From contig CM043953.1 in the NCBI GenBank assembly GCA_014529385.2, forward strand, positions 66,069,872 through 66,133,871: a DNA stretch of 64,000 nt, given 5' to 3'. A program made the translations under genes and the position numbers. The first letter of the stretch is position 1, and the number at the start of each line of letters is the position of its first letter. Source of the stretch: Adiantum capillus-veneris (Eukaryota; Streptophyta; Polypodiopsida; Polypodiales; Pteridaceae). The notes under the pieces are model-generated. The model was not told the origin of the DNA and did no database searches. It was given only the letters and a program-made list of their open reading frames with translations. Below, one piece after another: positions 57,780 to 64,000 of this stretch.

Positions 57780-59224
57780 AGAAAGTAGCAGCAATAGGGG
57801 CCTATGATGTAGAGTGAGAGGATAAAAGATTGCGTCTAATAGGATGCATGGGTATATCTAGATAGAACATGGTTAATGAAGCATCGTTTGAGCATGACTA
57901 GACGTGTAAACTCGGCACGAATAGGAACAATATTACAAGCCCACTATTCCATAAAAATTAGGATTGAATTCAAAAGCAAGATGTGCCTTGGAACTTGAGT
58001 TGAAGGTAGAGGCTTCATCATTGCCTTTGGAACTGGGATTAAAGGCAAAAGATTCATCATAGGGCTAGCTGAGGGCTACGATGTGAGTGGCATGTCCATG
58101 TATGGAGGGTAGTTACCTAGCCATTAGGGGTGTTGAAGAGATGTTTGTTTGTTGGAAGCTACCTAGAGAGAAAGAACTTTGTCTAGGGCTTGGATTTGCC
58201 AAAGATCTTAAGAGCATAAGCCGTAAAGGTGAACCTTGCTTGCAAGCTTGAGCTCGAAGAGACAGATGCATCGTGGGGTTTGTAGGGCAAGGGAAGAGGA
58301 CGCATGTGCACCTTAGAACACATAGGATATCTCACTATGAGTATTATTGGTGTGTCACTGAGTGGGTGACCGCAACACGGAGTCTTTGAGGGAGGTTTGG
58401 AGAAGGAACGACCAACAACAGAGAAAGTTGTAGCATAAGGGTTGTTTCCAAATCACTCTCTCACCTAGCACTAGTTCTAGCTAATACTACCATGATACTA
58501 ACATTTTGCTTACCTAGCCACAAAAACGCTAATGGACAACTATCTCAAACTCCATCAACCCACAATACTCCCTTTTTGGGCATGTGTTATTGATGCTATT
58601 GACAACAGATCTACTTAACCTTTTCTTTATCCGCACCATCTTACCCATACATTTGGGCATGGTGCTAGAGTGTACCGGCCCTAGATTTACCATATTCGAC
58701 ACCACATGTGCCTCATGTGAAAACTACTCGCAGCTTCCTTACCCTCACCCTTCTCCTTCTAGACATAAACGAAATCCTAAACTACAAACATTAATACCAT
58801 CGAGAGCCTGTTGTGCGTTTTTCAGTACATGATCACACTTAGTGTACATGTTGATAAAGCATTTTCAACCATAATCTTTTTTGGGGGCTTCTCCAAGAGC
58901 CCTTGATAGGAATCTCATCATGAATTCTTTCAGTCATGTCAACTTCTTAAATGTCAGTATTGAATAATACTAACATACTTTCAAGGTGCAAGCCAGTCTT
59001 GACATCATTTAGGCCATTTACTAAGCAAAAAAAATGCTAGTTGTGTTGGCACACAAAGCGGGTGACTTGGATGTAAGTTTCTAAGAAGGGAAACTATGAG
59101 TGATGGCTTCTCAAGTTCCTTAGTGAAAGTTGGAAGATTGACACCAACAAAACACACTCTAGAGGGATCCACAAGGTAGAGTGCAAGTTTTGCTTACTTT
59201 GGGACCAATTAGTAGGGATGAATT
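57780..59224. other. Region without recognised gene
   Basis: No protein, RNA gene or clear repeat seen in about 1.4 kb. A plus-strand open frame at 58584-58832 has no known motif. If Copia-B sits in a P450 intron, this would be the continuation of that intron, but no exon was found. Confidence 0.4.
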
Positions 59225-60034
59225 ACAAATCCGAGAGGAGGCATTCAATCATTATCATACATGCAAATTGAGAAAATCAAACTTGAAAACCTTCAAATAT
59301 AGTAGATTTTCTTTTGAAATTTCTCATACAGAATAATTTTTTGTAGGATTGGCCCTTGATGGAAACCTCTAAATTTAATAAAAATCCTCAAATTTTAGAT
59401 GCAAATCTCCAAACTTTTAGAGGAAAATTCTAGGAAAATCATGTAAATATCTTCAAATATAGTACATTTGCCTCTAAAATTTTTCATATGGAGTTTTTTT
59501 CAAGTATTTGGAAAAAAGCACTATATATCCAAGTGCTAAAAAAAAAAGCACGTTAAGTGTAATCCCACCTACAAATTTTGAGGGTTACATCTAAATTCGA
59601 TGAGAAAACTTACAAAGTTCATAGAAATTAGCAGTATGAGATACAGATAAAAGGGGAGGCATACAGTCATCATCAAACACACAAACTAAGAAATTCAAAT
59701 ATAAAACCCTTCAATTATAGTAAATTTCTCTCTAAAAGTTTATTATATGTAGGTTTTCCAATTTTCAATTTTTTGTGGGATTCTCCAAGAGCCCTTGATG
59801 GCAACCTTCAAATTTTAAAGGAAAATCTCCAAATTTCAGAAGCAAATTTAGAAAAATCACGTAAAGACTTCAAATATACTTTTCTCATATGTAGGTTTTC
59901 CATGTTTTTGAAAACGAGCACTATATATCCCAGTACTGGTGCTAGGAAAAAGGCTAGGTTTAGTGTAATCCCACTGAAAAAATTTTAATTCTAGATTTGA
60001 AGGTGAGAAAACTCATGAAGTTTATAGAAAGCAC
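59225..60034. repeat. Two diverged direct repeats of about 0.4 kb
   Basis: Units at about 59225-59641 and 59642-60034 share ordered blocks: GGAGGCAT, CTTCAA.TATAGTA, AGCCCTTGATGG-like text, GCACTATATATCC and TTAGTGTAATCCCAC. The sequence is A-T rich. The second unit ends at the start of the Tat LTR at 60035, which may have landed within it. Confidence 0.7.
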
Positions 60035-60151
60035 TGATGGGGGCTTTTCACAAGCCAAGCTCCCATACCCCTCTTCTCTCTTCCCCACCCCATGGAAACC
60101 CCCTCTTAGGGAGGGAGTGATAAAAGGCAGAATTTCTTCCCTCTCCTTCCC

Positions 60152-60159
60152 TATATAAA
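60152..60159 (+). promoter_or_regulatory. TATA box of the Tat LTR
   Basis: TATATAAA about 117 bp into the LTR. Confidence 0.7.
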
Positions 60160-60623
60160 GAGGGGTCACCATCACACTAAGTACACACACAACATCACCA
60201 AAGAGTACACTATGCACTGTGTGTGCCTAGCACACACACACACACACCCACACCATCACCATCACCGCAGTCACCATGCTCGACTTGAGCATGACCTCTA
60301 CACCCTTGGGCTATGGAAGATGAAGGGCAGCTAAATGAAGGATGATGGCCATAACCCTCGTGCGAGTCTTTGCCATCATCTCCCACCTATCCGCCATGTG
60401 CTCTACCGCTCTCTCCCTTCTCTATCCCCTATCCTATGCTCCCCATTTCATCACCTTATTCTCTCAATAAAGCTTGAGGTTTTGTGAGTATGTTTCTTGC
60501 AATGTTTTGCCCATGTGAGGTGTGCGGAATCGCCACCTAGTCTTGTGTTTGGAGTGAGCTTGTGTATGTGTGAAGGGTGTGCGGATTCGCCATCCTTCTG
60601 TGGTACCTAGGTACTAAGACACT

Positions 60624-60626
<3 letters not shown>

Positions 60627-60682
<56 letters not shown>
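60627..60682. repeat. (CT)n microsatellite in the Tat LTR
   Basis: About 28 CT units between the TATA box and the primer site. Confidence 0.95.
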
Positions 60683-60683
<1 letters not shown>

Positions 60684-60898
60684 ATTTGATCTCATTCCCC
60701 TTCCACTTCACCATTACTCCAAGCATCCATCTATCTTGGATGAAAACTTTGTTATGGTGGTGTGTTGTTTGCGTCCTAGCCGCTCAAAGCTAGGTGGTGC
60801 CCCCTGTTCGCTTTACCGTGACAGGCTCGAGGCGTGCCATTCGGCCCCCGGCGTTTTAGAGGCCGTCGGAGTTCGGGGTTCGCTTTTCCCTTGTCATT

Positions 60899-60915
60899 TG
60901 GTGCCCCCACTGAGG
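60899..60915 (+). other. Tat primer binding site (non-iMet)
   Basis: TGGTGCCCCCACTGAGG, nearly the same as in Ty3-4. tRNA partner not identified. Confidence 0.75.
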
Positions 60916-60969
60916 ATCTTTTCATGAAACCCTTCAGTTTACAAGACTGAAACCCCAAAACTATTGTGA

Positions 60970-61065
60970 ATGGATGAATGGCTAGCAAGATTTGCTAACT
61001 GGACGACAGAAGAAGAAGAGCTCCAAGCACAACTAGACGAACTCCGCATCTCCATCAAAGCTTGA
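60970..61065 (+). pseudogene. Short open frame at the start of the Tat internal region
   Basis: ATG-started, 31 codons, beginning MDEWLARFANW and rich in Glu and Gln, ending in TGA at 61063-61065. It sits 55 bp after the primer site where a gag N-terminus or a leader peptide could lie. I cannot tell which; a frameshifted gag start is the simpler view. Confidence 0.4.
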
Positions 61066-61746
61066 GTGCCAGGCGTAGCGGTAATCGATTTGCAGTGGGA
61101 GAGTCAACCAACACGCCAAACCCAGTGGATATACATAGGCTGAGTGCCATGGAGAAGGTCGAAACAATGTCCGCAACCTACAACCAACCCACAACAACAA
61201 GATGGAATGAGCTTTGCACAATAGAGAATCAACACTATTCTACTTTGAGAATCGGGTAACTTAAGTCACCGAGGTAATTATCACAGTCAGTCTCCAAGTC
61301 GCACATGATGCTGCAGCACAAGTAACGGAAGCATTGGCTCACACTCTCACTAGAGAAACTAGGGATCTACTGAGTTTGTTTCAGGAAATAACACCATTCT
61401 CTCCCACAACCTTGGACAGTGACTAAGGACCTCTAAGCTTCACATGAATCAGTGCAACCTACCTCAAGACAGATCACACATACCAACACGTGTACGCTCA
61501 ATCAAGGTAATACTGGACTTGAAGGCTCACTAACAGCACGTCATCGACACCATGCTGGGTGGGGAGCGGTTTTTTGAGGTTCTGGCATCAGATCAGCCAT
61601 TTGTCTTACCTTTGGTACAAGGCAATGTACCGTTTGAAGTTTTAATCTATGTCCTAGTATAAGAGGGTATACACGCCTCCTTGTAAAGAAGAAAAAAAAC
61701 TTTTGCAAGTTAAGCAGTGTGTCTTTCTAGCTCTCTCTCAGTAATC
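61066..61746 (+). other. Tat leader or decayed gag N-terminal region
   Basis: No intact frame across 680 bp. An open stretch at 61062-61259 (VDIHRLSAMEKVETM) lacks recognisable motifs. Confidence 0.4.
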
Positions 61747-62535
61747 ATGGCAAGTGTAGCATTTCCAACATTTAAAGAAAAGAAGGGGGAGGATTTGGTA
61801 ACAGACTTCCTAGATGACTTTGAAGTAGCATGTGTAGTGAGCAACAAAGATACGGATGAATCCCAGGTTAGAATCTTTAAGCATCTCATGAAGCTAGAAG
61901 CTAGATCGTGGTACAATGCACTTCCACAAGCAACCAAGGATGACTGGGAGCCCTTAAAAACCGCTTTTAAGAGGCGCTTTGGGGGAGGTACCACTTCAGA
62001 AATGCTGTGGGACAAGTTGAGAGACTTGAAGCAGGAGGGTCTTTTAGAATATGCCACCTATGAGTCCAAATTTGTGGATTTGTGGGAACGGTGGGTTGAG
62101 TCACTGGCAAGGGAAGAAGATGCACCCGATTTCCTAAAAAAATATCGGTTCACGCATGGCTTATGGCCGCTTCTCAAGGAGAAGGTGAAAGGTAGATTCC
62201 CGGCTACGTACGAGTTAGCCGTTGAGATTGCTCACCTTAAGGACAATAAGTTGCGAATGAAAGACAAAGAAACCGAGTCAACAGAAGTAGGAACATCACG
62301 TCGACCAACAACTACGACAACCACCATTCCACCACCACCACCGGCTCTTGGGGTAAGAGATGACCAACAAGATATGCTGGCCCATATTACTGACCAACTG
62401 CAGAATTTTTCTGTCCACTTAATACAGCAAGGGAGGAGTCAAGAAAGAGATCAAGACCCTGGAAGAGCACGATGACAAAACAGAGAGTATCACTCCTACA
62501 ACTGCGGAGAAGACGATCACGGTATGTACTACTAT
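61747..62535 (+). pseudogene. Tat gag
   Basis: MASVAFPTFKEKKGEDLV starts at 61747. Capsid-type motifs follow: LKLEARSWYNALPQ, WEPLKTAFKRRFGG, YESKFVDLWERW and FTHGLWPLLKEKV. The main frame stops at 62475. A knuckle-like SYNCGEDDHGMYYY follows in another frame (about 62490-62530), with Ser and Tyr where the first and last Cys are expected, so the zinc knuckle is destroyed. Confidence 0.83.
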
Positions 62536-62753
62536 CCCAAACCACGAAAAACCTATAATAGAGGAGGTAGGAGGAACCAATTGTCACCCCTAGAGAAAGA
62601 ACACCCCCACCCCGAGCACCAGCCCCACCAACACAAATTCTACGTCCACCCCAGACACCACCACAAGCATCCATCCCACCTCTTCCACCAGCACCACCAC
62701 CTGATCGCCCTGTAAACATCATAAGGCTAGAAGAGAAAGGAAAAGTCGTAGTA

Positions 62754-63607
62754 GTGGATCCACCCAGAGCAAAGGAGAGGGACAAGGGTAAGGAGAAGGT
62801 AACATTTTTAGAACCACTTGAAGCCATGACTGTGAAAAGAGCTAGGAGGGAGAAAGCTACACAATCAGATGATGAGAGAAGCATGGGAGGAGAGACTAGC
62901 AAGAGGCCATCCAGGCCACGACGAAAATTGGGCATCATTGACTTCCAGCTAGGGGAAAGTTCTAAGCCCTATGATCTAACATTGGATGTGGCAGAGCAAG
63001 GCCGGAAGATTACATGGCCACAACTGCTACATCTTGCACCTAAAGTAAGGCGAAAATGGTCCAAAATGGTAAGCACAAGATGCTCCAAAACAAAGGTAGC
63101 CGGAGCAATTTCGGGTTGCAACATGGACGACATCCTTCCAATTGTCGACGTAAACATAAAAGGAAAGAGGGTTGGAAACACCTACATTGATGGAGGTGCA
63201 CAAATCTGTGTAATGAGCAAAGCTATGATGCTTAGATTGGGGCTCGAGGTTCACAGGCCTTCTCCATGCAAGGCAAAGATGGCAAACAATGCAAAAGTAA
63301 AGTGTGTGGGTGTGGTAAGTGCCGTGAAAATAAATGCTTTCAACACTGAGGTAGCCTGGTAGATGTTTTTGTAATGCCTACTAAGGGGGAGGGCTATCCA
63401 CTAATCTTGGGAAGGCCATGGTTGATGGCCATGAAGGCAAAACAAGACTGGGGTACTGGCCTTCTACGCATGACCGGTAAAAAAGGGGAGACAATCTACT
63501 ACGACATGAGGATTGGCAAGCAGAAGCAAATGAATCTGGAAACATCGGTAGATGAAACCACTAGCGAATCTTCCACTTCTGAGGAGGAGACCACATCCAC
63601 CGACTAA
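62754..63607 (+). pseudogene. Tat aspartic protease
   Basis: A basic linker with KRPSRPRRKLGIIDFQLG precedes the protease. Active-site loop NTYIDGGAQICVMSKAM keeps the catalytic Asp. The frame stops at 63362 and resumes at 63374 with YPLILGRPWLMAMKAKQDWG, so a small frameshift separates the two halves. An acidic Ser-Thr-rich tail follows, as in Ty3-4. Confidence 0.85.
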
Positions 63608-63625
63608 AGTGACAGTTCCATTGAT

Positions 63626-64000
63626 GTGATGGGTATCATTTTGAAGGATCCGCAAAGGGTAAGCACAACCGGTGATCCATCACCAAAAGGGAAACCCAAT
63701 GAAGAGGAGAGCAAATCACCTGGCCTAGGAGGAAGTAGGTTGAAGCGTATGTTGTCTACAGAATTAACACTTGAGGAGAAAGATACTTTTTTGCAAATGT
63801 TGATGGGATTTCCTAACCTGTTCATTGACAACTATGAAAGAATCACAGGCATTATAGTGGTGGAACATCATATTAAGCTGAAGTAAGGGGTAAAACTAGT
63901 TGTGCAAAAGCTACGCCGACTGGGGGTCATACAAGAAAAGGCACTCTTGGCCGAGGTAAGGAAACTGCTGGAGGTGGGATTCATCTATCCTGTAAAAACT
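63626..64000 (+). pseudogene. Tat RT linker and RT N-terminus (cut by window end)
   Basis: LSTELTLEEKDTFLQMLMGF and PNLFIDNYERITGI parallel the equivalent Ty3-4 linker (LSTDLTQGERREYLAMLDRF). A TAA at 63884-63886 interrupts the frame, after which VVQKLRRLG and LLEVGFIYPVKT continue in frame to the window end. Confidence 0.82.

Larger units (their letters stand above)
60035..60896 (+). mobile_element. Tat element 5' LTR
   Basis: Runs from TGATGGGGGC to CCCTTGTCA, two bases before the primer site. TATATAAA at 60152-60159, AATAAA near 60466-60471, and a (CT)n tract at 60627-60682. The start is set by the end of the neighbouring 0.4 kb repeat and a TG dinucleotide, and is less certain than the 3' end. 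Confidence 0.75.
60035..64000 (+). mobile_element. Ty3/Tat element, 5' part (cut by window end)
   Basis: LTR, primer site, gag, protease and the beginning of RT in plus orientation. The protease loop YIDGGAQICV and the PR-RT linker resemble Ty3-4, so both are Tat-like, although the LTRs are not clearly alignable. Stops and frameshifts are present in gag, protease and the RT linker. Confidence 0.88.

Overview
This window looks like repeat-dominated nuclear DNA from a land plant with a large genome, probably a seed plant. The elements carry plant-type tRNA-iMet primer sites (TGGTATCAGAGC and variants). Two Ty3 elements belong to the plant Tat group, one of them with the extra plant-type RNase H. 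One host exon is the haem-binding end of a plant cytochrome P450. No complete host gene, rRNA, tRNA or CRISPR array was found, and almost all coding sequence is decayed retrotransposon.

Layout. (1) 1-37589 is a near-identical tandem duplication with a unit of about 19.75 kb. Copy 1 is 1-17840 and continues upstream out of the window; copy 2 is 17841-37589. Each unit holds, left to right: a truncated Copia element (Copia-A; 3' pol and LTR); a minus-strand Ty3 element into which Copia-A is inserted (Ty3-1); two plus-strand LTRs of one family (LTR A, LTR B); a primer site and a gag N-terminus; then a minus-strand LTR and pol of the same apparent family (Ty3-3); a poorly understood 1.9 kb block ending in a primer site; a (CT)n(TA)n microsatellite; and the outer edge of a Ty3/Tat LTR. 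The duplication breakpoint lies inside that LTR. (2) 37068-45070 is a complete but dead minus-strand Ty3/Tat element (Ty3-4) with about 1.24 kb LTRs. (3) 45071-50516 is the most host-like stretch, with an exon-like plus-strand ORF (46170-46582) and a P450 terminal exon on the minus strand (48461-48637). (4) 50517-57779 is a full-length Copia element (Copia-B) on the minus strand, with 322 bp LTRs and a perfect AGAAA target-site duplication. Its 5' LTR is split by a 2,067 bp solo LTR. (5) 57780-60034 has no gene and ends in two diverged 0.4 kb direct repeats. (6) 60035-64000 is the 5' part of a plus-strand Ty3/Tat element (LTR, primer site, gag, protease, start of RT), cut by the window edge.

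The relative order of events can be read from sequence divergence. The two Ty3-4 LTRs differ most, the Copia-B LTRs differ at about 10 of 322 positions, and the two 19.75 kb copies differ only at scattered single bases plus a microsatellite length change. The tandem duplication is therefore the youngest large event, or possibly an assembly artefact. I found no convincing novel biological system; the most notable items are the duplication junction, the nested insertions and the stranded host exons.
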